From positions 6,101,593 through 6,165,592 of the forward strand of contig JAJEKV010000049.1 of NCBI GenBank assembly GCA_021234155.1: DNA of 64,000 nucleotides, given 5' to 3'. The notes below the pieces were generated by a model, which saw nothing but the letters and a program-made list of their open reading frames with translations, searched no databases and was not told where the DNA came from. Both the position numbers and the translations under genes were made by a program. Within the stretch, counting starts at the first letter, position 1, and the number at the start of each line of letters is the position of its first letter. Positions 43,934-55,695 of the stretch are shown in pieces. This DNA comes from Isoetes taiwanensis. Lineage: Eukaryota; Streptophyta; Lycopodiopsida; Isoetales; Isoetaceae.

Positions 43934-46812
43934 TTACTTACCAAGGAAATCACTTTCATTGCTCTCAGCAGAACTCTCCTCTGAAGTAGAACTATCATTA
44001 TCATCTTCCATCTCTTCATCCTCCTCCTCCTCCTCTGGCCCCTCGAGATCCTCTAAGTGTTCCTCCTCCACATCCTCCTCATCCTCTAGATCCTCCTCTT
44101 CCTCTACCGCTTCCATAGGCCTTCCTCTAGTTACCCTTCTAGTTGATGTTCCTTCCTCTATCGCCCTTCCTCGCCCCCTTCCCCTTCTACCTCTTCTCCT
44201 TTATAATCCTCTGCGTGATCTTGCAGCAGCAGATGTACTTGCAGCTACTCTCCTACTCTGGCTCCTAGTTACCCGCTTCGTACTTGTGCTTTCTTCAAAA
44301 AAATTTCTAACCAATTCTCGTTCTCTTTCAGATAGCACTTGAGGGGGGGGTGGATAATGTTGGATGGGTCAGTCCTTGTCAATTCCAAGGGATTCACCTG
44401 CATTCAAATTGTCAACTCCAGACTAAAGAATAAGATGAAAGGAATATGAAGAATATAATTAATAAAACTAAAGGACCTGTTTTGATGATTTTCCCCTTGT
44501 TTCAAATTTGTGCATCAATCGCAGATTTTCTCTAATAAAAACGAGACGCTCCAATTGAGCAGGTTTTAGCCGGTTTCGTTTCTTTGTATGTGCAAGAGCA
44601 TGCGCACTCCAATTCCTTTCACATGCACCCGAAGAGCAATCCTGAAATGTTAAACTAAAGCAAGTAAAACACTAACTAATGTTAAAGTAAAGTTTTCAGC
44701 CCTAGTAAAGGGCAGATTTTAAAAGCCCTAGTTTTCAGCCCTTGCTCCAAAGTATGACAGAGGTAGAATATCAAATCTAGTTAATGTATGTTGTAATGTA
44801 ACAATAATATTTTTAGCAAATCTCAAAAGCCCTAGTTTCAACCCTAACTAACAAAATAATTAGAATACACACAACTAACTAACACTAACCTGTGAGAGCA
44901 CTCGAAGGGCCAACCTTTGCAACTCAGGTGTATGACCTCCAAAATGTTCCCACCATGACACAGGCTTCGCTTGATAATTTTCAGTTTGTGCCAAAGGAGA
45001 CATAAACATGGATGAAGCATTGTTACGAAAAGCATCGAACTGCTCTAACAATATGGCACTCTCGTCCACGTTGTACACCTTACTAATATATTGTATCATA
45101 CCCTCCATTAGAGCAGGAGGAATGATGGAGCTTCCATGCCTCCACAAAGGATGCAAGAGATGGGCAACAATATGGATTGGTCGTTTAAACCATGTCCAAC
45201 GTTTTTCAAACAAGGTCAACACTTGATCATACCTAGCAAAATAAAGCATACCATATTCGAAAGTTAGTCTAACATCATAGATCTCTCTACTAAAAAATAA
45301 AATCAGAAGTATTTACATTGAATACTTATTAAACTGAAATTTGCACTTACTTATCACTGTTATCTAGATCAGAATTTTGTCCATCCTTCAACACCTTTTC
45401 ACACCTGTCCATGAACTCATACAATAGGCCAATGATGTAACCCTCTATGTCAGTTAAGCGTAGTACGCGATAGAGTGGCTCCATTACTTGAACCACGAGG
45501 GCAAAGGCAGGAAATGTAGCAGGATCTAGAATGTATTTCTGGACTGTTTTTGCATCAGCAATTTTGCTATCACTCCAATTGTTACAGAAGTCTGAAACTA
45601 CTGTTTGTTGCAACCTATACTCTAGTTTTAGCAAATGCTGAATCACAATAAATATGACACCAAATCGAGTCTTACTAGGCCTTAACATCGTCAGTTCAGG
45701 GTTGTAATGCCTAAAGATGCTTTTAGCATTCTTCTTCTTCTTGAAAAAAAAGTGTAATAGTATTAGCCTTGGCTGCTGCAGACTTCATCCAGTCAAGTTT
45801 CCCAATGTCTTCCAAAAGAAGGTCAAGGCAATGAGATGCACAAGGCGTTCTTACTATAGTGGGAAACTCTTCCTCAATCAAGTTACCCATCGCCACACAA
45901 GTAGAAGCATTGCCAGTAACAATTTGTACTACATTTTCTTTGCCCACTTTGACTGCCTCTTTCATCCTCTCTGCCAACCATGATGCATCAATTCTTAATC
46001 CAACCTTGCTGCAATCTATGGTTTTCAAGAACATCGTTCCATATGCACTAGAAGCAAGGATATTTATCAGCCCCCTACCGTTGACATCTACCCATCCGTC
46101 AGACATTAATGTGCAACCATATTTAGGCCAAATTGCTTTCACATGGTCACACTTGGATTTCACATCTCCAAGTGTCTTTTTTAGTCTTGTGGTCCTCATT
46201 GCAGTGTAAGTAACACCGCTAGATGTCTCCCCAATCTGAGAAAAAGCCTCTATCATCTTTGTCCAGCAAGGTAATTTAAGCAAATTGAATGAGACGTTTT
46301 CCTCTACGAAACATCTCACCTCCATCTCCATTGCATGCTGCATTCTTTGAGTAGTTAAAACACTTCTCCCTTTGTTCAACTTTGTTTGAGCTCTCTTAGG
46401 CACCTTGGGGCGTTCGAGAGGATGTGGAGGGTGAGGCAGGTGATTGAGGAAAAATAGGTGATGATGGGTCTGTTCCAGGATCTTCCATTGCTAGATCAAT
46501 ATCAGAATCAAACAGAGTAGAACTTGTATCACTTACTCTAGCTTCTGCCCTAGCTTCCATTCTCTCTTCCTCGGACGCTTCTGGACATGCTGCCTGACCC
46601 TTTCCGCCAATGCCACCTACATGTGCTACCATTCTTGTCTTTGTCCCTTTGCCCTGTTTCCCACACATCTTACAATTCCATGTCCTATTGTCATCGGTAA
46701 TCTTCTTAATATTAGTGCACCACTTTTCCCACAATGGTGACTCCTGGCGGGGCATCTTGTTTAAACCTTTAGAAACCTGATTTTTGAAAGAGTGTCTGCA
46801 AGAAAAATTCAT
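43934..46812 (-). pseudogene. hAT transposase (BED finger, DUF659, hAT C-terminal)
   Basis: Minus strand: BED zinc finger with LWEKWCTNIKKI and WNCKMCGKQGKGTKTRMVAH (about 46735-46615). Then, after a one-base shift at 46400, a DUF659-type core with CTLMSDGWVDVNGRGLINIL (about 46110-46050) and ASHCLDLLLEDIGKLDW; a middle region (45688-45347); and an exon to 44890 with donor CAG/GTTAGT. The next exon has CERNWSAHALAHTKKRNRL, the dimerisation signature (about 44615-44560). The tail ends in a long E/D-rich stretch and DFLGK stop at 43934. The enzyme cuts and pastes hAT DNA in the nucleus. Frame changes near 46400 and 45730 and a TAA near 44205 suggest inactivity. Confidence 0.85.
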
Positions 46813-47264
46813 AGCGAAATATTACAATTAAATATAAGAAACCTTCTTAAAGACAATGCATGCATGCACGCAATTAAGATAAAGCATACAGTATACTGCA
46901 GGCATGCAAAAACATCTTATATAAACTTTTTGTTCATCCTCCGCATGCATTAGCATGCTACCTGTTCTAGGCCTCTCTCTTTCTTCATGCTTTCTAGGTC
47001 TGCTATAGACATTACCTACTGATATTATTTGAAGAACAAATGGGATTAAAAAATTCAAGGGCGACAAAATCACACCATTTCTGGCGGCGGCGTAATGTGT
47101 TGTGCAACAAAGACAAAAAATAACAAATTAAATCCAGCATATTCAAGCCAAGAAATAATACAAGATATCTCATTCTCAACCTCAATCAGCATACACTTCT
47201 TATAGATAAAACACTTATTACAGAATGATTTGAAGCAAACAGACCAAAACTCTTGTTTTGAATA

Positions 47265-47845
47265 TGATTAAACCGTGCAGCAAAAGATTGAAATCATAAG
47301 AAGTTTGGAGCATAAACATGGAAACCAAAAAGCCAAATGCTTACCTGTTTTGTAGACGCTCTGAAGATTCTGGTAGCCGTAGACACAAAATGACTTTTGT
47401 TTGATGTATTCCCTGAAGCCAAAACCGTTGTTATGATTGAACCATGCAGCAAAAGATTGAAGTCAAAACCGTTGTTATGATTGAACCGTGCAGCAAAAGA
47501 TTGAAATCATAAGAAGTCAGGAGCATAAACATGGAAACCAAAAAGCCAAATGCTCACCTGTTTTGTAGACGCTCTGAAGATTGTGGTAGCCGTAGACACA
47601 AAATGATTTTTGTTTGATGTATTCCCTGAAGCCAAAATCGTTGTTTATGATTGAACCATGCAGCAAAAGATGTCAAAACCGTTGTTATGATTGAACCGTG
47701 CAGCAAAAATAAGAAGTCATAAGAACTCAGGAGCATAAATATAGAAGCCAGAAAACCAAATGCTTACCTGTTTTGTAGATGTAGTGAAGATTGTGGTAAC
47801 GGTAGGCATGAAATGACTTTTCTTTGATGTATTCCCTGAAGAATG
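47265..47845 (-). repeat. Tandem repeats in the hAT 5' leader
   Basis: Three copies of a unit of about 190-230 bp (AACCAAAAAGCCAAATGC, then TTACCTGTTTTGTAGACGCT, TGTTTGATGTATTCCCTGAA, ATTGAACC.TGCAGCAAAA) follow one another, the last two shortened. On the minus strand each contains CAGGTAAGC or a close variant, a good splice donor, upstream of the transposase exons. Confidence 0.7.
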
Positions 47846-48221
47846 TTCATAGAGCAAAATAGAATCAGCCATTGCAAACGCCGACCATCATGCTTGATGC
47901 TTGAATGAATCACAGGTCGTTTTACCTGAGTTGGATTAGTAGCTTAGAGATCGAAGATCAGCATTGCATAAGCGGCCGGCTTCGACCATGCGTTAAAGCC
48001 AAAAAATGAATAAAATTATTATTTTACAACTTATACATACGCATGCATTTAACAAATTCTATGTTACAAGATCGTCTTCTAGAGTTAACGTGTCTGGCGT
48101 CCGTTAACTTATCAAAATTGTCAAAAAAAAGTGCATGATATGGAAGCGTCACGTGCGGTATGTACAAGTCCCTACATATGGAAAAGGTAACGTACACGTA
48201 CTTAACCTACACTAACAGACC

Positions 48222-49260
48222 ATTGGAGGCCCGAGTGCATTGCAATGCCATCTCCACATTATGCAGCGAATTCGGCAAGAAGATTGAAGAAGTGTTGCCG
48301 TCAAGCAAAGAGTTCAAGGAAGTTTGGGTTATCTTGTGCAAGGAAGCAAGGTCAGATAAGGAAAGAGAAGTTTGCAAAAGGTATAAGAAGGAAGGCAACC
48401 AGCTATACCACAGAGATAAGTTTTGCGTCCCAGAGGCATCAGGAGTAAGGAAGTTAATTCTTCGTGATACTCATAATAGCCCAATAGCCGGCCACACAGG
48501 GTTCATGAAAACCTACTTCAAAATAAGGAGTAGTTACTATTGGTCTGGCATGAAGAAGAAGATAGCCAACTATATTCGGCAATGTCAGCTTCGTCAGCAA
48601 ACAAAGGTCGAGCAGCTTCGAATTCTAGGAACCTTGGAACCTTTGGCAGTGCCAACCGCTAAGTAGGAGGTTGTTAGCATGGATTTTATAATCGGGCTCC
48701 CAAGAACAACAAGGAGCCATGATGCCTTAATGGTAGTGGTCGACAAGTTATCCAAGATGGCTCACTTTTTGCCATGTCGAACCATGGATACAGCATTGGA
48801 CACCGCTTTGCTCTTTGCAAAAGAAATATTTAGATTGCATGGGATGCCAAGGGAAATCATCTCCGACAGGGATCCCAAGTTTATACGTGCCTTTTGGAAG
48901 GACTTCTTCAACACGATCCAGACCAAGTTGCCTATGAGCACGGCTTATCATCCCCAAATTGACGGTCGAACGGAGAGCACCAGCCGAATCCTAGAAGACA
49001 TGTTGAGAAGCTATGTGTGAAACAAGCAATCAAAGTGGGGTGACTATATTTGCTTGGTAGAGTTTGCATATAATAGTACCAAGCAAGAATCATCACAAAT
49101 GTCCTCCTTCATGATTAATTATGGTTATCAATGCTTGACACCAGATACTTGGCATAACCCAGTGTCTAAAGTTGAAGTTTCTCAACAAATGTTGATTGAT
49201 ATGCAACAGTTATTTGAAGAGGTTAGAGGCTATCTTTTGGCAGCAAGAAGTCGGTAGAAG
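48222..49260 (+). pseudogene. Chromovirus integrase
   Basis: The H2C2-type N-terminal region reads LILRDTHNSPIAGHTGFM and YYWSGMKKKIANYIRQCQLR (48445-48600); the second cysteine of the CX2C pair is Arg. After a TAG (48663), the rve core reads MDFIIGLPRTTRSHDALMVV (48679), IISDRDPKFI (48856) and GRTESTSRILEDMLR (48964), keeping the three acidic catalytic positions. FAYNSTKQESSQMSSF follows a TGA. Integrase inserts the cDNA. The H2C2 change and stops inactivate it. Confidence 0.88.
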
Positions 49261-49534
49261 AGCTTAGCTAATAAGCATAGGACCAAAAGTGAGTTCCAAA
49301 TTAGGGATAGTGTTTGGCTCAAGATTAAGGTGAAGCAAGCAAAGCTTCGAATTGGAAATTGTAGGAAGCTTGTTCCAAGATGGCACGACCCTTCAAAATT
49401 ATAGAGCGGGTAGGAGAGCAAGCTTACAGGCTCAATTTGTTAGTCCATCTCAAAGTCCACAAAGTCTTCCATGTAAGCCTATTGAAGAGGCACATTCCAA
49501 AGAGATAGAGGCTCCAACTTTGTTGGAGATGATG

Positions 49535-49700
49535 AAGGAGCAAATCGAGATAGTTCCTGAGGTAATTCTCGATAAGGCATTTAAGAAGACAAGAAGGTCC
49601 CAGTTCCTCCAATATTTGATCAAGTGGAAGCACTTATCCATGGAAGATGCAACATGAGTATTAAAGCAAGATCTAGAGAAGCAATACCCAAACTTCATGA
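49535..49700 (+). pseudogene. Chromodomain at the chromovirus C-terminus
   Basis: VPEVILDKAFKKTRRSQFLQ, YLIKWKHLSMEDAT, then TGA where Trp is expected (49655-49657), then VLKQDLEKQYPNF. This is the chromodomain pattern (hydrophobic strand, YLIKWK, AT[W]...DL). Chromodomains of chromoviruses are thought to guide integration to methylated or centromeric chromatin. Confidence 0.75.
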
Positions 49701-49744
49701 AGCAATTCGATGTCCAAGTCATCTCCGAATTGGTCGACGCCAAC

Positions 49745-50677
49745 CTGTCAGGTGCTTTAGCTAAGATTTGTTATGTCTTAGGTATGCGCAAGAAGGCGTA
49801 TGCATTCTAAGCCAGTAGGGTGCATACGCAAAGATCTGGGAGTGTATGCGATGATGAGATACCCTCCAGGGGCATTCTTTAGGCTAGCATGCACCTAGAG
49901 TGTGCATGACTGGAAGGGTCATGTGTGAGGAGCACAGCATGGTGGGCGACGATGGGATCAGCAAAGGTTCCCTAGCTTAAAACCCTAAGGGGCCATGATG
50001 CATTGCGGGTGTGCATGACTGAAGGAGTCATGCATCAGTAGGTACGGGATCATGGGCGATGATGAGACCATCACTCAGAGATCTCTATGCCACGACGCAC
50101 GGCACGTGCACATGACCATAGGGGGTTCATGATGAGGTATACGTGATCATGCGGCATTGTGGGTATACACGATCAAGGGGATCTTATACAAAGTAACACC
50201 CGATCAAGGGCGATCATTTAAGATCATTACCCCTACTACCTTGCCATGATCAAGTGCAAGGTAGTAGGGGGTAACAAGCTAGTAGTTCGGCTCAAGGAGG
50301 TAGTTAGGGGGGTGGTCCCCTAAAACCACAAACTTATTATCTAAACTAACGTAATGTGCTACTTGTGCAGGCCAGTGAAAGGCAGCATGGAGGAGGGAGC
50401 ACATTACGAGAAGATAGGAGTCATAGATTTTAGACTTAACTATGAACTCCTAAAATTGTTGTGATAATGTTATGGTTATATTTTAATAATAATATTTATG
50501 AAGGCTATATAATTTTGTATAAGTACAAATATAGCCTATATGTACGTAACAAACGACTAAGAGAAAGTGTTCATTTGATGAAGTTAAGTTTTATATGTAT
50601 GTTATATATATGTTGTAGGCCTTGCAGGGTTGTTGCACGTTCGTTATCTTGGCGTAATGCTGAGGACAACATTATCC
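49745..50677 (+). other. Chromovirus 3' untranslated interior
   Basis: No coding. Rich in repeated GTGTGCATGACT/AGTCATGCA words (49890-50180) and a strong hairpin at 50228-50273: TTACCCCTACTACCTTGC and GCAAGGTAGTAGGGGGTAA, 18 bp with a single bulged G, loop CATGATCAAGT. Confidence 0.6.
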
Positions 50678-50690
50678 GGAGGGGGAGGGA
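50678..50690 (+). other. Polypurine tract of the chromovirus
   Basis: GGAGGGGGAGGGA directly before the LTR start TGTGACG; primes plus-strand DNA synthesis. Confidence 0.85.
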
Positions 50691-51215
50691 TGTGACGTTC
50701 CTCAAAAATATACGCCATAAATACGTTGGTCACTTCGAGTGGGCCGGGTATGGGTCCGACACCTCCTAGGGCAATGGTGTTGCCCTGCCTCTCAAGAGTT
50801 GCAGGTGCTGGTCTGGCTCTTATTTTGGGGGGTTCAGTCGGGGACGGATCGTGTGTCGCTACGATCCTCTAGCCGCCCATGGAACCACTAGACCTCGGGA
50901 AGGTGAGATACAACCCTTCCTGCCTCATCGACCGGGGAGATGCAACCCAGAGTAGTCCCACTGGGTGATACCATAGGATTACGTCTCCGGAAGGCTATAG
51001 TCATGCCAGAGCCCGATTTAGCCAGTCTGCAAAGTATGCACAGGAGGGGCGGATGGAGTGGTCAACCCTAGCCATTGTCTACAGCCAGCCCCGCCATTGT
51101 TATATCTCGGTCTGCTCTATCTTGTGGCCCAGCGTCAGTCTACTTCCTTACGAGTCTGAGCCTGGGTAGGAGCTCTCATGTTTTATGGCATGATGTTATC
51201 TTTGTTGTATCTCGT
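50691..51215 (+). repeat. 3' LTR of the chromovirus, truncated
   Basis: Starts TGTGACGTTCCTC and matches the reverse complement of the LTR of element B (5589-7233) in several blocks up to about 51215 (GGGTAGGAGCTCTCATGTTTTATG). It then loses homology before any CA terminus. It lacks about 0.85 kb near the start that element B has. Confidence 0.8.
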
Positions 51216-53230
51216 ACTTACGTCTTAGAATAGTTGATTACATAAGATATTTAAGTAGCTTGGTTCTTATCAATATTCTGTTTTTATGGAGGAAATAAAG
51301 GGCAGGTCATCTAAAACCTCAATAACTCTGCCTTCTGTCAATCATTACAGTACCTGTTCTGAAATTTTGAAATTTCATGTGATGACTAAGTTCACTGTTT
51401 CAAAAAATGCAACTGGATTAAAGACTGAAATTCTAAGTTCAAAGTTACTATATGGTCCTGCATAAAGCATTTTGAATCCCCCTTAAACCCCCTTTGGATG
51501 GGCATATTACCAAGTTATTGCTCGATCTGGGCCATAGATAGCGATCTTCATTTGTGGGGATGCTTGTACAAGGTTTTGGTATACTATATAACGAGGCTTT
51601 CCGTGTGATTATACCAAGGCAGTTCAAGCATGGAAAACATTAGTGGTTGTTTGAGCAGCTTCGTACGTTCAAAATGCAGTACATTGGAGCTGAAATTGTG
51701 ATCGGTAGGAGGTTGCTGGTGTTAAGAAATATTTGATTATGTTTGTCTCCTAATTTAATTAAAATGCAGTTACAACGTATGGCAATTTAGACATGTATTA
51801 AGGTCTCAAATGCACATAAAGACTGGTGTAGTAATGTGTGGGATATTAATGTGTCATATTTATCTATTATTTTGGCTCTAATTAGAGGAGTCAAAAAGTG
51901 TGTGGATAGAAAAGTGCTTGAATATTGATTGTGCATATAAGAATCTTTCATATATGTTTCATACCACCTTCAATATCAATTTTGCATTTTAAGTGAAGAA
52001 ATTATAAACAATTCAAGTTCCTTTCATACCACCTTTAATATCAATGTGGCTTGGAGTAAGCAATGGCAATGCAATTTTCTCAATGCACCATATACAAATC
52101 TAGTTTTTAACAAATTTAGTTCTGTAATGCCTTCAATTTGTTTAGAGCACATGAAGATGTAGAAGAAGAAAAGATTAACTGATACAAAGATAAAATGGTA
52201 AATTTATATCCTATTTGTGCATTTAATACATAAATGCAATGCATGTCTTGCAGACTTGCTCCTCCAAGTTATATTTTCATCACAGAGTCTTGCACAAACT
52301 TCCATAGCTCGATTTAGAGATAAGCCAATTGAGTCACATTCAAGACATTTTTGAATAATAAGCATTTTTCAAAACAGTCTCATCCCCAGTAGAAAGTTTT
52401 CATTTTTGTCGTGGTAGCCTAGAAACTTATTGCCATACGTTGAACTTTGTACTGGATCTGTGCTTGAATTCAAATATCTCTAGATGAACATGAATAGTTT
52501 TAAAGGATGTATATGATAGTGCATGAAAATGATCCCCTGGGGTATGCAACATGTTTTTCCTCCTCTACATTGTTTGTAAATTCTGCATGCACCAAGCAAT
52601 GTTCTCCATATCATAATGGAAGCTTGAAATGCCATGCTTGTTCTAAGGTCCCTTGCGTCATTTGCCTAATGTCCGTCCAAGACTGACCAATCATGCACTC
52701 ATAGTGCTTAATCCTCGGAGCGAGACCGCAGTCAAAATTCATTGCAACATAATAATGATAAGCCACCTCTATGAAACCACGTGGCTAGGTAAAATGCTAA
52801 GAAACCTCTTATGTTGGTCAGAGAAATGATAATCAGGGTCACAAATAAGTTAGCTTTCAGTCCATCGTGTGATGTGTGTGATGTGAAATTGTGCTTTGGT
52901 GATACTAAGCTTGTTGATGTGTGTGAGATGATGGTGAAAGATAGGAAGTTCATGCTACTATCATTCAGACATGAAGCAACTATCATTTAGAGTTTATCCA
53001 TACCCTTATTGGCCTGAACCTGTTACTTTCATTCAGAAATACCAGTATATCCTTTTAAACCACAACCTTACTTTTAAACCATAATCTTATTAACTGTAGG
53101 CATTATTTTTACATAGTGGTCCGAAAACCATTTCCATCCTTTACATGTGAACAATTTCCCAGCATATATTATCATTGACTAAGAAGTCAGCATCCTCCTT
53201 GGAAAACAACCATCCTGAATAGCTAAAAGA
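51216..53230. other. Intergenic with MITE copy 2
   Basis: 51485-51615 repeats the MITE-like sequence of 30870-31020 (GGATGGGCATATT, GGGGATGCTTGTACAAG, TTTTGGTATA.TATATAACGAG). The rest is A+T-rich with no recognised gene. Confidence 0.55.
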
Positions 53231-53234
53231 TCCA

Positions 53235-53375
53235 CCATCCATAACCACATAGGATTTATCTTTAACCCAGCCTCTACTATCTTTAATTAAGAAGTCATAC
53301 ATCATCCATAACCACATAGGATTTTTTAACCCAGCCTCTACTATCTTTAATTAAGAAGTTATACATCATCAGTAT
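53235..53375 (+). repeat. Tandem duplication of about 66 bp
   Basis: CCATAACCACATAGGATTT, AACCCAGCCTCTACTATCTT and TAATTAAGAAGT.ATACATCA occur twice back to back with a small deletion in the second copy. Confidence 0.8.
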
Positions 53376-55540
53376 ATTACTTAAAACTCCAAACATATAA
53401 CAGAATGTTATTCTTCAAAATCCAGAAGCATATTACTATACTGCATAAGAGTCAAATGACCAAGAGGTCAAAACACTGAATTTCTTTGCATAATAATAGT
53501 CAAATCAAGAGGCCAACACACTGAACTTAAAAAATTGCATAATAAAGCAGAATACACTAACCACTGCTACAACAAACTTCAACAACTACAAAGAGATTTC
53601 TTCAACAAATCTCCAGGTCTTTGTCCATATTTTTCTGTCTTATTAGCTCTTTTTTGGGTAATGAGTGGACCCAATATGCGATCTGCTCAGAGCAGACAGT
53701 AATATTAGAAGTTGTAGATGGTTAACATGTTTACAACAATATATAGCAACTTACCGTTAGTACATCAGCCGTCCTTTTATCACTTCACTCGCTTTAGGAA
53801 AACCTTCAGGTTTCATACCCTTTGAAACACAATAGAAACTTTGCCTTTCCTCCTAATAGTACTCCTGAGATGAAGCTGCTGCTACTGATCCACTTTGAAA
53901 CAGAAGCTAGCTTATTTGTGATCCTGGCAATTTGTGCCATAACAGCCTGCTTAAGATTCTATGTATGAAAGCCATAAAAGATCCCATTTTACCAGCTTGA
54001 GAATACTTGGAATATACCAGTTCTGAACAACAAAAGAAATGCAGCATCTGCTTGATTCGGTTTATCACATTGACTGTGAAAAGGACAGACAAAAGCTTAT
54101 GGAAAAGACTCTATAGGCTGCATTTAATGTGTGATTTTTGACACTTGCAATGTGGCTATAGGCTGCGCTAATCTGTGATTTTTGATACTTGCAATTAAGT
54201 ATGGAATGCCTGCTAGCTTAGCTTACAAAAGGTTTTCCATAGGCCAAGGCTGACTCAATTGGGAGAAGATGGAGAATAAAGCTCCATCCTCTGCTTTATC
54301 TGCCATTACCCATAAAAAGCGGAAAATAATGGCAGAGCTCTGCGGATTCTTTAGTGCTGACAGATCATGAAGTGTTAAGCTAGACATAGATGTCCAATGT
54401 TTAATGTTAAAAATATCTAACCCATAATACATGACTGAGCTCTTGTAAGAGAATAGCAAGACATGTGATAAATTAGCAGCACTTTTGATAAACAGGAAAA
54501 ATAAATGGCCATTCAATAACCATGATGTACCTTATTATATCCATTGTGGCCCTTACAAGAAGCAACTCTTTGTTGTGTAAAGTCTAATAGTTTTGAACAA
54601 CTCGTTACAACTTCTACTGCAGTACAAAATTTCGTTGCCCTTCATATATTCTAGCTTTCTCCCAAAAGGTAAATATAATTTGAGGCATTATAAATGCACA
54701 TAGAAAGCACTTCAATGTTGCATATCTAATTTTAGCACAATAGACATAGACTGATGAACATGAACATACTGGGCTCTGCAGGTGTGCTATAACCAGAGCA
54801 GACGACGTGCACCTTACATGCCCTTTCATTTTATTTTTAGCACAGATCATGCAACGTACCTATATAGAAGGTCCCTGAGAAGAAATTTTAGATTACTGTA
54901 GCTCTAGAACCAAACCTTGGAATCAACGAACAGAAATAGGTGAGTATGAAGAAGCCTCAGGAAAGAGTTAAAGCGGAAGAGGAATTTGAAGCCCGCTTTA
55001 ATGGCACGGCCAGCTCCGGCAATATATCATTTTGAGTTTTTTTTCCCTAGGGCTAGCGTTGGGAGTGAATAACTTACCGAATAACAGTCTACCTCTGCTC
55101 TTCCTCAAAAAACGCTTTTCAAAAGGAGCCCTGGAGTCATGGAAGGAAAACGGCAAGAGAAGATATCGTGGTAGAGAACAGCTCTTTTTATTGCAGCATT
55201 TTCATGGACATCCTTCAAATCCGACCACTCTTCATCCACAAACCCACAACTTCTAACTGACCATCGGAATAGACTCATACAAAAAAGCCTCCAGATACAT
55301 ACCGGGCTCCAGGAAAAAAAGTGCAGGAAAAAAGAGAATTTCGCAAAGCCACATTAAAATGATGAAGCGACGCCTCTCTTCTCTATGCCACGTGGCCAAA
55401 TATGGATCGTCCATGGGGACGGAGGGGCAAACGAACAAATCTGGGCCGTCGATCGGGGGGCAGGGACATTGAGACGATCTAGACCGTCGATCGGGCGCAC
55501 AGACCGACGCCACGGTTTTATAATATAGGATTTGAGGTAA
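53376..55540. other. Intergenic, no gene recognised
   Basis: Minor duplication at 54103-54200 (TATAGGCTGC...TGTGATTTTTGA.ACTTGCAAT twice). Short frames without domain resemblance. Confidence 0.45.
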
Positions 55541-55544
55541 TATA

Positions 55545-55695
55545 CTACATAGTGTTGATTTTATATATGTGTGATAACGAGAAAATAGCTCTCGCTGCTC
55601 TTCGTCACCCCCCATGTGATTATGCAGCCAAACCAAAGGGGTTTAAGGGGGATTTTAGGTTAAATGCCTTAGATATAATGGTTTGTGTTAACTCT
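55545..55695 (-). mobile_element. MITE-like repeat, copy 3 (partial)
   Basis: GCTCTCGCTG...TTCGTCACCCCCCATGTGAT and AACCAAAGGGGTTTAAGGGGG, then ATATAATGGTTTGTGT. It matches the right end of copy 1 directly and its left flank (ACAAACCATTATATC) in reverse. Confidence 0.55.

Larger units (their letters stand above)
43073..48213 (-). mobile_element. hAT DNA transposon inserted in the chromovirus
   Basis: 5141 bp. Left end CAGTGTTG; right end ...CTACACT, imperfectly inverted. Flanks ATCAGACC (43065-43072) and AACAGACC (48214-48221) form an 8 bp target duplication with one mismatch, as expected for hAT. Subterminal regions are crowded with ACGTAC/GTACGT words (43082-43240 and 48185-48205). It encodes a minus-strand BED/DUF659/dimerisation transposase. 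The host chromovirus resumes exactly beyond it. Confidence 0.9.
39625..51215 (+). mobile_element. Ty3/gypsy chromovirus, 5'-truncated, split by a hAT and a small retroposon
   Basis: Plus-strand order is gag, CCHC knuckle, protease, RT, RNase H, integrase, chromodomain, polypurine tract and a partial 3' LTR. This order with a C-terminal chromodomain defines chromoviruses. The interior is interrupted by a 246 bp poly(A) insertion (42570-42815) and a 5.1 kb hAT transposon (43073-48213). Frameshifts and stops are spread throughout. No 5' LTR is visible. Confidence 0.9.

Noticed and set aside
43959-44342. Plus-strand Ser/Leu-rich frame of 127 codons
   Set aside because: Complement of the Glu-rich hAT tail.
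55253-55636. Minus-strand frame of 127 codons
   Set aside because: Overlaps MITE copy 3 and GATCG-rich sequence; no domain or exon signal.
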